NCBI GenBank assembly: GCA_012517865.1
Contig: JAAYUC010000038.1
Location: forward strand, 1-53,685
Length of the DNA stretch: 53,685 nt
DNA from: Chloroflexota bacterium
GTDB taxonomy: Bacteria; Chloroflexota; Anaerolineae; Anaerolineales; Anaerolineaceae
Direction of reading: 5' to 3'
Each line of letters begins with the position of its first letter. The stretch's first letter is position 1. This document shows, in pieces, positions 6,754 to 14,660 of the stretch. The translations under genes and the position numbers were made by a program. The notes under the pieces were generated by a model. That model saw only the letters and a list, made by a program, of their open reading frames with translations. It ran no database searches and was not told where the DNA came from.

Positions 6754-9084
6754 GTGACACCTGCCGCGCCGGCTAAACAAAACGCTCCAGACCCTGAACA
6801 GGTGCATATCCCTTCGTTTATGCCCTTCTTCTGGCTGGCCTGCGCGGGAATCTGCGGCGCACTTGCGGCTGACTGGCTGAGACTGCCCTGGCAGTGGTGG
6901 GCGGCCTTAACGGGTTTGTGCGCGCTGGGAGTGATTTGGAAGACAAAACGGACTTTCCGCTTGCAGCCGCGCAAAGATATGCCTTTCTCGGCGCTCGCGG
7001 CAGGTTTTTGCCTGACCGCTCTGCTGTACCAGCTTTCTCTGCCCTTAAACACCCCAGAATACATCGGTTATTATGTGGAAAAAGGCGAAGTGGAGGTGTT
7101 GGGCGTGGTCAGCCAGCCTCCTTCCGCCTGGGAAAGTGGCCAGGAACTGGTGGTGCGCGTACAGACGGTAAAGCCTCTTTCCGCGGACGTTGACGCAGCA
7201 GAGGGGGGCAGCGTGCGGGGAAGAATCCTGCTGCGAACCAGCCCGGGCAGCGCGTTTGCGTACGGAGACCGCCTCTCCATTCGCGGAGAACTGAAGGACG
7301 CCGGAGAGAGTGCCGCGTTTTCGTACAAAACCTATCTGTTTCACCGCGGCATCACCGCGCTCAGCCAGTACGCCCGCGTGGAACTGCTGGCAAAGGAACA
7401 AGGCAGCCCTATTTTCAGCGCCATTTTCCGGCTGCGGGAGCGCTTTTTGCAGGTCGCCCGTCAGATTTTCCCCGAACCTGAAGGAGCCCTGCTGCGCGGG
7501 GTGCTGCTGGGCGATGAGAGCGGCATACCTGGCGATTTGGAGCGGGCTTACGCCCTTACAGGCACAGCGCACATCATCGCCATTTCCGGCTTTAATATGG
7601 CGGTGCTGGCAGGGCTGATTACCAGACTTTTCACAAAAAAAATGGGCGCGCGGCGGGGCGGCGCGCTTTCTATCCTGACCCTGGGCGTCTACACGATACT
7701 GGTCGGGGCTGGGGCTTCTGTGGCGCGGGCGGCGATCATGGGCTCAATGAGCATTCTTGGCGCGTCTATTAACCGGCGCGGCAGCGGACTGAACAGCCTG
7801 GGGTTTTGCGTGTTCCTGATGCTGCTTGTTAATCCTCACCTGCCGTGGGATATTGGCTTTCAACTCTCCGCGGCGGCCGCGCTGGGGCTGATACTGTTCA
7901 GCGCGCCAATGCAAGCCCGGCTACAGCGCTGGATGGAAGCGCGCCTCGGGCAAAACGCCGCCCGCCGGCTGGGCGCGCTGGCCGGAGATTATATGCTAAC
8001 CACATTCGCGGCTCAGGCTTTTACCCTCCCATTGATTATTTTCCATTTTCAAGAAGTTTCGCCGCTTTTTCTGATGGCCAACCCGCTGGTGCTGCCAGCC
8101 CAACCATTGGTGATGGCAGCAGGCATGCTGGCGCTGGGCGGAGGACTGCTCGCGCCAGGTCTGGGCAAAGCTCTCAGCTGGCTGGCATGGCTTCCGGCCG
8201 CGTATACCAACCGCACTGTGCTGTGGCTTGCCGGCCTATTCCCCGGAGCCTGGCGCTTTCCATCGTTTAGTTTTTTCTGGGTTCTGGCTGCCTGGTCTCT
8301 GCTTCTGAGTATCGCGCTTCCGAATCAGGCAAAACCAGCCAAAGCGCTCTTACGCCCCGCGGCGCTTGGGATTATCGGCGCCAGCCTGGCTGTGCTTGCC
8401 TGGACAGCCGCCGCCCACGCGCCGGACAGGCAGCTGCACGTGCGCGTGTTCAACAGCCCCGAACAGCCTGTGGCGCTTCTGCGCGGCGCGTCCGGTCGGT
8501 ACCTGCTGATAGGCGGGGCGCTGTCCGCGGCTTCGCTCGCGGAACAGACAGGCACCGCCCTGCCTCCTTTCCAGCGGGAACTGGACGCGCTCATTATACC
8601 GGTCTGCGGCAGAGACGCCGTTCAAGGTCTGTTTGGCATAAGCGAGCAGCTGCGAATTGGAGCTGTCTACTGGGCCTGTGACCCAAACCGCCTGCAGACC
8701 ACCCACCGACTGTATGCCGCGTTTCAGAGCGCTGGTATCCCCCAGCGAAGGCTTCAGCCGGAGGACGCCCTGCTGCTCGACGAAGGCGCGCAGGTCAGCT
8801 TTGAGCTTGGAACAGACGCTCTTGCAGCGCTGCGCGTAAAAAGCGGCGGGTTTTCCGCGTTGATTGAATATGAGGCTACCGTCAGCCGCGAACCGACAAG
8901 CCTTTGGGTGGGCTCGTTCGGAACTGAAATGCCCTCGTCCCAGGTTCAGCTGGCTGTTGGCCCGCGTCCGCTTTCGGCTGCCGACCAACAAAGCGAAACC
9001 GGCGGGCTAATTCCAGTTTCTGACTGGACTTGGGTGGAAATTGTAACCAACGGTAAAGAAATGCGAATAGTTGCGGTAAAATAA
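6754..9084 (+). CDS. comEC: ComEC/Rec2-family DNA-uptake channel with degenerate C-terminal domain
   Basis: This 776-residue membrane protein (GTG start) has the ComEC layout: N-terminal membrane and soluble DUF4131-like part (about 25-190), then the competence domain starting with GVLLGDESGIPGDLERAYALTG and HIIAISGFNMAVLAG, many membrane helices to about 540, then a C-terminal lactamase-like domain. ComEC carries one DNA strand across the membrane during transformation. The usual THxxxDH metal motif is replaced by IIPVCGRDAVQG, and the DVGQGD motif is also missing, so the C-terminal domain probably does not bind metal. It begins 20 bases after the NadD-PncC fusion. No comEA or pilus gene lies in the window. 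Confidence 0.85.
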   Translation: MTPAAPAKQNAPDPEQVHIPSFMPFFWLACAGICGALAADWLRLPWQWWAALTGLCALGVIWKTKRTFRLQPRKDMPFSALAAGFCLTALLYQLSLPLNTPEYIGYYVEKGEVEVLGVVSQPPSAWESGQELVVRVQTVKPLSADVDAAEGGSVRGRILLRTSPGSAFAYGDRLSIRGELKDAGESAAFSYKTYLFHRGITALSQYARVELLAKEQGSPIFSAIFRLRERFLQVARQIFPEPEGALLRGVLLGDESGIPGDLERAYALTGTAHIIAISGFNMAVLAGLITRLFTKKMGARRGGALSILTLGVYTILVGAGASVARAAIMGSMSILGASINRRGSGLNSLGFCVFLMLLVNPHLPWDIGFQLSAAAALGLILFSAPMQARLQRWMEARLGQNAARRLGALAGDYMLTTFAAQAFTLPLIIFHFQEVSPLFLMANPLVLPAQPLVMAAGMLALGGGLLAPGLGKALSWLAWLPAAYTNRTVLWLAGLFPGAWRFPSFSFFWVLAAWSLLLSIALPNQAKPAKALLRPAALGIIGASLAVLAWTAAAHAPDRQLHVRVFNSPEQPVALLRGASGRYLLIGGALSAASLAEQTGTALPPFQRELDALIIPVCGRDAVQGLFGISEQLRIGAVYWACDPNRLQTTHRLYAAFQSAGIPQRRLQPEDALLLDEGAQVSFELGTDALAALRVKSGGFSALIEYEATVSREPTSLWVGSFGTEMPSSQVQLAVGPRPLSAADQQSETGGLIPVSDWTWVEIVTNGKEMRIVAVK

Positions 9085-9142
9085 TATCAGCCTACTGTAA
9101 TAAATCATTCTGAATCTTCGACCGATAATCAAAGCCGACGCA

Positions 9143-9163
9143 CCACGCCTGGGGTTCCAGGTG
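9143..9163. promoter_or_regulatory. inverted repeat before the Rrf2 regulator
   Basis: CCTGG (9148-9152) and CCAGG (9157-9161) form a small palindrome with a GGTT centre, extended by partial outer pairing, 25 bases before the Rrf2 start. It could be an autoregulatory operator, but there is no independent support. A GATAAT at 9124-9129 is a possible -10 box. Confidence 0.25.
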
Positions 9164-9185
9164 CTCATTTGGAAACGGACTCAAT

Positions 9186-9608
9186 ATGGCGATGCAAATT
9201 ACCAATCAGGCGGATTACGCCCTGCGGTCTATGATTTATATTGCCCAAAATGGACGCGACCGACTGACCCCATCCAACGTTATTGCGGAAGAGATGCAAA
9301 TCTCCCGCATTTTTCTTTCCAGGATAAATTCTCAATTGGTCAGCGCGGGTTTGATTAAGACCCGCCGCGGAGCGCGGGGCGGCATTATGCTGGCGAAAAG
9401 CCCGGCAGAAATCTCAATCTACGACATCGTAACCACGATTGACGGCAAGATTAATCTGATTCAATGTACTGAAGACCCGAATGCCTGCCCGCTTTCGGAA
9501 ACCTGTCCGTATCGTTTGTTTTGGAAAGAGACTGAAAACCTGCTCATCGCGCAGCTTAAGGGAACCTCTCTTCAGGATATGCTGGATAAGCGCAAGGCGC
9601 TGCCGTAG
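9186..9608 (+). CDS. Rrf2-family transcriptional regulator with three cysteines
   Basis: This 140-residue protein has the N-terminal winged helix of the Rrf2/IscR family (QADYALRSMIYIAQ, then SRIFLSRINSQLVSAGLIKTRRGARGG). Its C-terminal half has three cysteines in QCTEDPNACPLSETC, spaced C-x6-C-x5-C, which resembles the IscR iron-sulfur cluster site. It is therefore likely an iron-sulfur or redox sensing repressor. It stands alone, with ComEC upstream and a decayed MFS gene downstream. The suf genes it might control are 22 kb away in this window. Its target is unknown. Confidence 0.85.
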   Translation: MAMQITNQADYALRSMIYIAQNGRDRLTPSNVIAEEMQISRIFLSRINSQLVSAGLIKTRRGARGGIMLAKSPAEISIYDIVTTIDGKINLIQCTEDPNACPLSETCPYRLFWKETENLLIAQLKGTSLQDMLDKRKALP

Positions 9609-9637
9609 CGCATCATTTTTCCTGGGGCTTGTATGCA

Positions 9638-10046
9638 ATGTCCCTCTCCATATCTGCGCGCACCCGAGCTGAAATATTCCTCTTCACGCTCACCCGCACT
9701 GTCATTATTTCCGGCTACCGCATAGGGCATCCGCTTCTTCCGCTCTTCGCGGCTGGAATGGGCGCCCAGCTGGCAGGCCCGCACTGTTCTATGTCAGTTT
9801 TGAATTCGCGCTGACAGGGCTGATGACGGCAGTCAGCGAAGTGATGCCTTCCGCCCACGCGGCTGTGCTGGCAGTCCTGATGGCTTCGTTTTCCATTGGT
9901 AAAATGCTTGGTCCTCATTTCAGCGCTGCTTTGTATCAAATCAGCTTCCGGCTGGTGTGCGCGCCACCGCGCTTTTGAATACGCCAGCGGCAGCTTTGGT
10001 GCCGGGCATCCGGATACAGCAGCAAAGCTCAGTCCCAGAGTTCTGA
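9638..10046 (+). pseudogene. decayed MFS transporter remnant
   Basis: Three consecutive frames give MFS-like fragments. Frame A from ATG 9638 contains ISGYRIGHPLLPLFAAGMG. A second frame from about 9787 continues with FALTGLMTAVSEVMPSAHAAVLAV and FSIGKMLGPHFSAALYQI, ending at TGA 9976-9978. A third frame from about 9963 reads ATALLNTPAAALVPG to TGA 10044-10046. The pieces resemble the first helix and the last helices of a major facilitator permease, with the middle deleted. At least two frameshifts plus a large deletion rule out a functional product. The start of the remnant is not well defined. Confidence 0.7.
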
Positions 10047-10085
10047 CGTTTTTACATCTGCCCTCAGGTTTTCCGGGATTGCGCT

Positions 10086-10091
10086 TATACT
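10086..10091 (+). promoter_or_regulatory. possible -10 box of deoxynucleoside kinase gene
   Basis: TATACT lies 35 bases before the ATG at 10126. No convincing -35 hexamer is present at the right distance. Confidence 0.3.
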
Positions 10092-10125
10092 ACAGGTAAT
10101 TCATCAAATTCTGAAGGCGGATTCC

Positions 10126-10758
10126 ATGGATAAATTCATCGTTGTGGCAGGCAATATTGGCGCGGGGAAATCCACCCTGGTTCAGATACTCAGCGAACGG
10201 CTGGGCTTTAAACCTTTTTTTGAGCCGGTGAACGACAACCCCTACCTGGAAGATTTTTATCGCAACATGGAAGCCTGGTCGTTTCATTCGCAGCTCTATT
10301 TCCTCACCCGCCGACTGCGCATCCACAAGCAGCTGCTGGAAGCGGAAGGCTCCGTGGTGCAGGACCGCTCAGTCTACGAAGACGCGGAGGTATTCGCGCG
10401 GAACCTGTACCTGCAAGGAGACATGAGCACCCGGGATTACGGCGTCTACCAGGACCTCTATCGTATTCTGATTGATTTGCTCCCCCCTCCCAATCTGGTG
10501 GTCTATTTGCGGACCTCCGTTGACACCCTGCTGGAACGCATCAATACCCGCGGGCGGGGGTTTGAAGCTGGTATTTCCCGCAGTTATTTGGAGCGCCTGA
10601 ATGTCTTGTATGAGGAGTGGATTAATTCCTTTATCCAATGCCCGGTTCTGATTATCACCAGCGACAACCTGAACCTTGTCTCCAGCAGCGCGCACATCAG
10701 CCAGGTTGTGCAGCTGGTGCAGGAACGTCTGATGGGTAAAACAGAAGTCAGTCTTTAG
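10126..10758 (+). CDS. deoxynucleoside kinase, Dck/Dak-like
   Basis: This 210-residue soluble P-loop kinase has Walker A GNIGAGKST (residues 9-17), the substrate-side EPVNDNPYLEDFY segment, the DRS motif (VVQDRSVYEDAEVFA) and an Arg-rich lid (ERINTRGR). It phosphorylates a deoxynucleoside to the monophosphate in salvage. The DRS form resembles the deoxycytidine/deoxyadenosine kinases that pair with a dGK-type partner in Firmicutes. A partner-like paralogue lies at 12198-12836 on the other strand. Which base it prefers cannot be read from the sequence. A strong hairpin terminator follows. Confidence 0.88.
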   Translation: MDKFIVVAGNIGAGKSTLVQILSERLGFKPFFEPVNDNPYLEDFYRNMEAWSFHSQLYFLTRRLRIHKQLLEAEGSVVQDRSVYEDAEVFARNLYLQGDMSTRDYGVYQDLYRILIDLLPPPNLVVYLRTSVDTLLERINTRGRGFEAGISRSYLERLNVLYEEWINSFIQCPVLIITSDNLNLVSSSAHISQVVQLVQERLMGKTEVSL

Positions 10759-10782
10759 AGAAGTAATAAAACGAATCTTAAT

Positions 10783-10807
10783 GAGCCCTGGCCGGGCTCT
10801 TTTTTTT
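10783..10807 (+). terminator. rho-independent terminator after deoxynucleoside kinase
   Basis: Stem GAGCCC (10783-10788) and GGGCTC (10794-10799) with loop TGGCC is followed by eight T residues (10800-10807). Confidence 0.9.
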
Positions 10808-11175
10808 CAGATTAACGTCTGTATTTGTTATTAATTAAGCAGTAATAATCGTAGGGACTGTGGAAAAGTGGAATGTTCCCCCGATTAGCGCGAGCACCCC
10901 TGTATATAGGGTGCGCAGTTCCTAAAAAACCCGCATATGCTGGATAAGCCCTCACTATTTGTGTTTTGTTTCCGTGGAGACAAAACTAAACTATTGTGGA
11001 AAAAACATGAATGGTGTTGAAAAACGGGCTCTCTCGAGGCGAGTACGTCGGAATTTTCAACAAGATTTCCCGGGATTCATAGAAAATTTGCTCGAGTTAT
11101 TCACATCTTCGCGGATTTATCCACAATTTTCAGGCACTTATCCACAGGTTTTGGCGTAAAATAGTGGAAAACGTT
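10808..11175. other. DnaA-box cluster with AT-rich segment (possible origin or DnaA-binding locus)
   Basis: This gap lies between two converging genes and has no ORF of merit. It holds three same-direction matches to TTATNCACA at 11097-11105, 11117-11125 and 11138-11146, spaced 20 and 21 bases start to start (about two helical turns). There are two reverse-strand near-boxes TGTGGAAAA at 10859-10867 and 10995-11003, and a weaker one near 11163. An AT-rich stretch (10821-10850, with TTATTAATTAA) sits at the far end, as an unwinding element would. A 6-bp inverted repeat lies at 10894-10914. GANTC sites occur at 10773, 11074 and 11179. No dnaA, dnaN, rpmH or parAB gene is near. Confidence 0.6.
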
Positions 11176-12183
11176 TTAGAGTCCGTATTCCGCTTTCAAA
11201 TCCGCCAGGGCGGCTTCCGCGTGGTCCAAAAAGTGGTCCAGCTTTTCAATTTGCTCTTCTTTGACTGCAGGGGCTATCTCAAGTGTCTTCAGGAATTCTT
11301 CCCAGGCCTCTTCCTGTGCGATATCTTCAGATAAAAGCTGCGCGGCCTGCCGCCATGTCTCCACCATAGGCCAGAGTGCGGCGTGGGCAGTCCCGCTTTC
11401 AACCATCGCGGCGGCGCTGTTGACAAAGTATGCCTTGCGAGCCGGCAAAAGATTGGGCGGGCAGGCGGGATGTTTGCCGGCGGCGGTCAGCGCGTTTTCC
11501 CAAACCGGGCGCCAGGAGTTGAATGTGTCGGGAGTAATTGGAACGCGGCTGATAAGCTGCAGCAGTTCGCCGGTAAGTTCCAGTTTTCCCAACGCTTCCG
11601 CGCGCGCCGGAAATTCCAGAAGCATGCGCCGGGTGGTGAGCGCGGGGCCGTTCAATACAGCCAGGGCGTTGGCCGCGCTGCCGACAGCCTTGTAATAAAG
11701 GTCGGTCCAAAGTCCAAAAGGAAGTTCCTGCGGGTCTTCCAGCTCAAACCAGAGCTGGCGGGCTTTTTCGGCGGCGGCCTGCCCGCGCGCGTAGCGCGTT
11801 TCGGGGCTGTTAAAGTTGGCGCTGACGCCGGCCTGGATAAATTCCAGCCAATGGTCGGTATCGTACAGAATCGCGCTGTGGTCGCATAACGCGAATCCCA
11901 GCCAGGGATTCAGGCGCAGGCGGCGGTGAAAGGTGTAGAAAGACTGATGGTGATGCTGAATATCCAGCGAGATTTCGTAACTTATGCGCTGCACTTCCCG
12001 CTCTGTAGGCGGGTTTTCCTTGTGCACGACCACCAGGTCAATATCTGTGCTGCCGCCAATTAAGGGCTCGTCCGTCAGCACCGAGCCGGTAAGGTATACG
12101 GCCTCTATGTCATTGCTCTGGCGCAGTTTCTTTGCCACGTACTCCCGGGCGAATTTAACCAACAAGTCGCGAGTGATATGCAC
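11176..12183 (-). CDS. nucleotidyltransferase-domain protein
   Basis: Residues 33-49 carry the GS...DxD signature of the polymerase-beta-like nucleotidyltransferase fold (LTGSV, then STDIDLVVV, with Asp47 and Asp49 as metal ligands). The remaining 280 residues are mostly helical and resemble the C-terminal part of aminoglycoside- or tRNA-type nucleotidyltransferases only in general style. The 335-residue protein could transfer a nucleotide to a small molecule, RNA or protein. The substrate is unknown. It is followed, 14 bases downstream of its start on the same strand order, by the dGK-like kinase gene upstream at 12198, so the two are likely one operon. Confidence 0.75.
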   Translation of the reverse strand: MHITRDLLVKFAREYVAKKLRQSNDIEAVYLTGSVLTDEPLIGGSTDIDLVVVHKENPPTEREVQRISYEISLDIQHHHQSFYTFHRRLRLNPWLGFALCDHSAILYDTDHWLEFIQAGVSANFNSPETRYARGQAAAEKARQLWFELEDPQELPFGLWTDLYYKAVGSAANALAVLNGPALTTRRMLLEFPARAEALGKLELTGELLQLISRVPITPDTFNSWRPVWENALTAAGKHPACPPNLLPARKAYFVNSAAAMVESGTAHAALWPMVETWRQAAQLLSEDIAQEEAWEEFLKTLEIAPAVKEEQIEKLDHFLDHAEAALADLKAEYGL

Positions 12184-12197
12184 GGTGTCTCCTTGAT

Positions 12198-12836
12198 TCA
12201 GCCTTCCAGCGGCAGGCTTTCCTGATACGGCGCGATGCGCAGGGTCTGGCGAATGCGGTTGATGACGTAATTCAGGTCATCCGGACGGGCCACGATATTC
12301 AAAGCGTCTGTTTCAATCGGCAGAAGCCGCCCCTCCCAGCGGGGGTCTGCAAAGAAGGCTTCGTAAGCCTGGTTAAGCTGATCGATATAAGCGCGGTCCA
12401 TCCCGCGCTCGTAGGGGCGGTCTCGGTGGGCGATGCGCTGCATCAGTGTGTCGGTACTGGCGCGCAGATAGACCACCAGGTTTGGCTGCGGAATTTTTTC
12501 CGCCAGGGCTTCGTGCACGCGGTGGTACATCGCCAGTTCGTCGCCGGCCAGGTTGATGCCGGCAAAGAGGGCGTCTTTTTCGAAGGTATAGTCAGAGATG
12601 ATTGTTCTGCCGGCAGCCAATGTCTCCGGGATGACGCGGTGCTGCTGCTGGTAGCGGCTGAGCAAAAAGAAGATTTGGGTTTGAAAGGCGTAACGGCTGC
12701 GGTCGCTGTAAAAATCGCTCAGAAAGGGGTTCTCTTCAAAGACCTCCAGGAGCAGGTCAGCCGCAAAAGCGGTATGGACAAAACGGGCAAGCGTGGTTTT
12801 TCCGACGCCAATAACACCTTCTATGGCAATGAACAT
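12198..12836 (-). CDS. deoxynucleoside kinase, Dgk-like
   Basis: This 212-residue kinase is related to the one at 10126. It has Walker A GVIGVGKTT (residues 7-15), EENPFLSDFY, the NLVVYLRASTDTLMQRI strand and lid, and DRPYERGMDRAYI. The DRS motif of the other paralogue is replaced by ISDYTFEKDALFA, a form I associate with Bacillus-type deoxyguanosine kinase, so the two genes may encode complementary or hetero-oligomeric salvage kinases. It lies 14 bases upstream of the nucleotidyltransferase gene on the minus strand. A weak minus-strand -10 box (TATATT) lies at 12871-12876. Confidence 0.85.
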   Translation of the reverse strand: MFIAIEGVIGVGKTTLARFVHTAFAADLLLEVFEENPFLSDFYSDRSRYAFQTQIFFLLSRYQQQHRVIPETLAAGRTIISDYTFEKDALFAGINLAGDELAMYHRVHEALAEKIPQPNLVVYLRASTDTLMQRIAHRDRPYERGMDRAYIDQLNQAYEAFFADPRWEGRLLPIETDALNIVARPDDLNYVINRIRQTLRIAPYQESLPLEG

Positions 12837-12906
12837 AAACAGCAGCTCCTGAGCGCGTAGTGGTGCTTAAAATATACCATAAGCCCCGCGCCTTGCCGTG
12901 AGCGGT

Positions 12907-13217
12907 GTCATTGCGAGGGAGCGCCAGCGGCTGAAGCAATCTCCCGGGGTGCTAAACGGGAGACCGCTTCGATGTGCTCGTCATGACGGACATAATGCCA
13001 GAAGCCAGACCCTTTGCTGCGCTCAGGATGACGGCTTTCCGTCATTGCGAAGGAGCACCGGCGACCGCGGCAGTCTGCTATTAAATGACAGGGAGACAGA
13101 GTGCCCTTTGGGTATCGCCTCGATAGGTTAGCGAAGACGGAAAGACCATATCCTTTGCTGCGCTCAGGATTACCATTTAAAAGCAAGGCCCTTCGCAAGG
13201 CTCAGGGCTAGAGACGA
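12907..13217. repeat. cluster of dispersed intergenic repeats
   Basis: The 404-base gap between the kinase gene and the small membrane-protein gene is mostly repeat. 12907-12945 is an inverted copy of the window-start element. A 19-base direct repeat CCTTTGCTGCGCTCAGGAT occurs at 13011-13029 and 13152-13170, and 13035-13047 again carries the TCATTGCGA motif. Short ORFs here are repeat artefacts. No gene is supported. Confidence 0.7.
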
Positions 13218-13240
13218 ATTCCCTGAGCGCGGCCCGTGCT

Positions 13241-13453
13241 CTAATACAGCACCTTCAGCGCTTCATAGACCAAAAAGGCCGGCCAAACGAACGCCTTCAA
13301 AAATCCCAGCACTCCCATCCAGAAGGTGGTGGCTGTGCTGATGAAGTAAATGGCCGCGCCGATGAAGCCCAGTCCGTAGATTGCGCTGGACTCGTGGTGT
13401 TTGTGCACAACTTTGCATTTGGGTTCAGACTTGGTTTCCATATCGATTTCCAT
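13241..13453 (-). CDS. small predicted membrane protein
   Basis: The 70-residue product has a charged N-terminus (MEIDMETKSEPKCKVVHKHH) and two hydrophobic segments (about 26-45 and 48-68) with a short turn, so it would span the membrane twice. It has an AGGA-type ribosome site about 13 bases before ATG 13453; the ATG at 13441 is an alternative. No known domain is recognised. The coherent hydropathy and the ribosome site argue for a real gene, but it could be missed or absent in relatives. Its role is unknown. Confidence 0.55.
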   Translation of the reverse strand: MEIDMETKSEPKCKVVHKHHESSAIYGLGFIGAAIYFISTATTFWMGVLGFLKAFVWPAFLVYEALKVLY

Positions 13454-13610
13454 GTTAGTTAATCCTGCCTTTCAAAGAATATTCCTGAACTATACTCTGC
13501 TCTATCAATGGATTCCAAAGATAATCTATCTTTCCGCCGGCGCCGCCTCAGGCTGAGTTTCCCAATCCAGCCCACTCTTGATAAAATAAAACTCTAAACT
13601 GGAGAGGCTT

Positions 13611-14507
13611 ATGAATATCACGAAGCTTTTTGACCACAAGAAAACCATCTTTTCCCTGGAAATCTTTCCACCGAAAAAAGACACATCTTACAATACCATC
13701 TATAACACGCTGCTGCGGCTGCGCGGTATTCCAGCTGATTTCATCAGCGTCACCTACGGCGCGGGCGGCAGCGCGGCGCAGCGCGAGAAAACCATCGAGA
13801 TTGCCTCGCTCATCCTCTCCACATACCATGTGGAACCGGTCGCGCACCTAACCTGCGTGAATCTGGACCGCTCAGAAGCGCTGGAAACGCTCGAAAAACT
13901 GAAAGCAAATCAGGTGCAGAACATCATGGTGCTGCGCGGCGATATTTCCGCGGAGGTGCCTCCCAAAGAGGATTTCAAGCACGCGAGCGACCTGGCAGCC
14001 TTCATCAAACAATATGACGCGAATTTCAACCTGCTGGGCGCCTGCTACCCCGAATGCCACTACCAGTGCGAATCGCTGGAAAAAGACATCGAGAATCTGA
14101 AAATCAAAATTGATAACGGCGTCGGGCACCTGATTACCCAGTTGTTCTTCGACAACGAAAAGTTTTACCATTTCCGGGATATGGCAGAACGCGCCGGCAT
14201 TCGCGTTCCTATTGAAGCCGGCATCATGCCCATCACCAATATCCGCCAGATTGAGCGCACGGTGGCCCTGAGCGGCGCCAGTGTGCCCGCCAGGCTTTCG
14301 CGCATCTTCAGCCGCTACGGCGAAAATCCCAAAGCGCTGTTCGATGCCGGCATCTACTACGCCACCGAACAGATTATGGACCTGATTGACCACGACGTGC
14401 GCGGCATTCACCTGTATACGATGAATAACGTTGAGACCGCCACGCGCGTCAGCGATGCCATCCAGAACATCCTGGAGGCAGAGAACACTCCAAAGAACGC
14501 GGCGTAA
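13611..14507 (+). CDS. metF: methylenetetrahydrofolate reductase
   Basis: MetF reduces 5,10-methylene-THF to 5-methyl-THF for methionine synthesis, or runs within the methyl branch of the Wood-Ljungdahl pathway. The 298-residue protein has the full TIM-barrel pattern of the family: FSLEIFPPK at the start, FISVTYGAGGS, HLTCVN, NIMVLRGD, CYPECH, LITQLFFDN, and PIEAGIMPITN. The length fits bacterial MetF. The gene stands alone, and no SAM or other riboswitch could be identified in the 157 bases upstream. A GC-rich hairpin follows the stop. Confidence 0.93.
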   Translation: MNITKLFDHKKTIFSLEIFPPKKDTSYNTIYNTLLRLRGIPADFISVTYGAGGSAAQREKTIEIASLILSTYHVEPVAHLTCVNLDRSEALETLEKLKANQVQNIMVLRGDISAEVPPKEDFKHASDLAAFIKQYDANFNLLGACYPECHYQCESLEKDIENLKIKIDNGVGHLITQLFFDNEKFYHFRDMAERAGIRVPIEAGIMPITNIRQIERTVALSGASVPARLSRIFSRYGENPKALFDAGIYYATEQIMDLIDHDVRGIHLYTMNNVETATRVSDAIQNILEAENTPKNAA

Positions 14508-14525
14508 GCGGCTTCCGGAAAATAC

Positions 14526-14557
14526 AAGGCGCTCCAAACGGTGAGCGCCTTGCGCGT
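14526..14557 (+). terminator. hairpin after metF
   Basis: AAGGCGCTC (14526-14534) pairs perfectly with GAGCGCCTT (14543-14551) over an 8-base loop. The U-tract that follows is weak (TGCGCGTTTA), so termination may be partial. Confidence 0.6.
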
Positions 14558-14660
14558 TTAATATGACTTCCTCCTGGCTCTAAATCGGGAGGTTAGCGGT
14601 TCTCATAAACTGCCCCAGGCTGGCTGCAAAAACTTCACAAGCGCAGCCTTGCCCGAAGCT

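Noticed and set aside
9629..9814. small intact ORF downstream of Rrf2 taken as a real gene
   Set aside because: Its translation matches the start of an MFS permease that continues in other frames, so it is part of a pseudogene.
13454..13610. SAM-type riboswitch before metF
   Set aside because: No conserved aptamer elements or paired terminator could be identified in this short gap.
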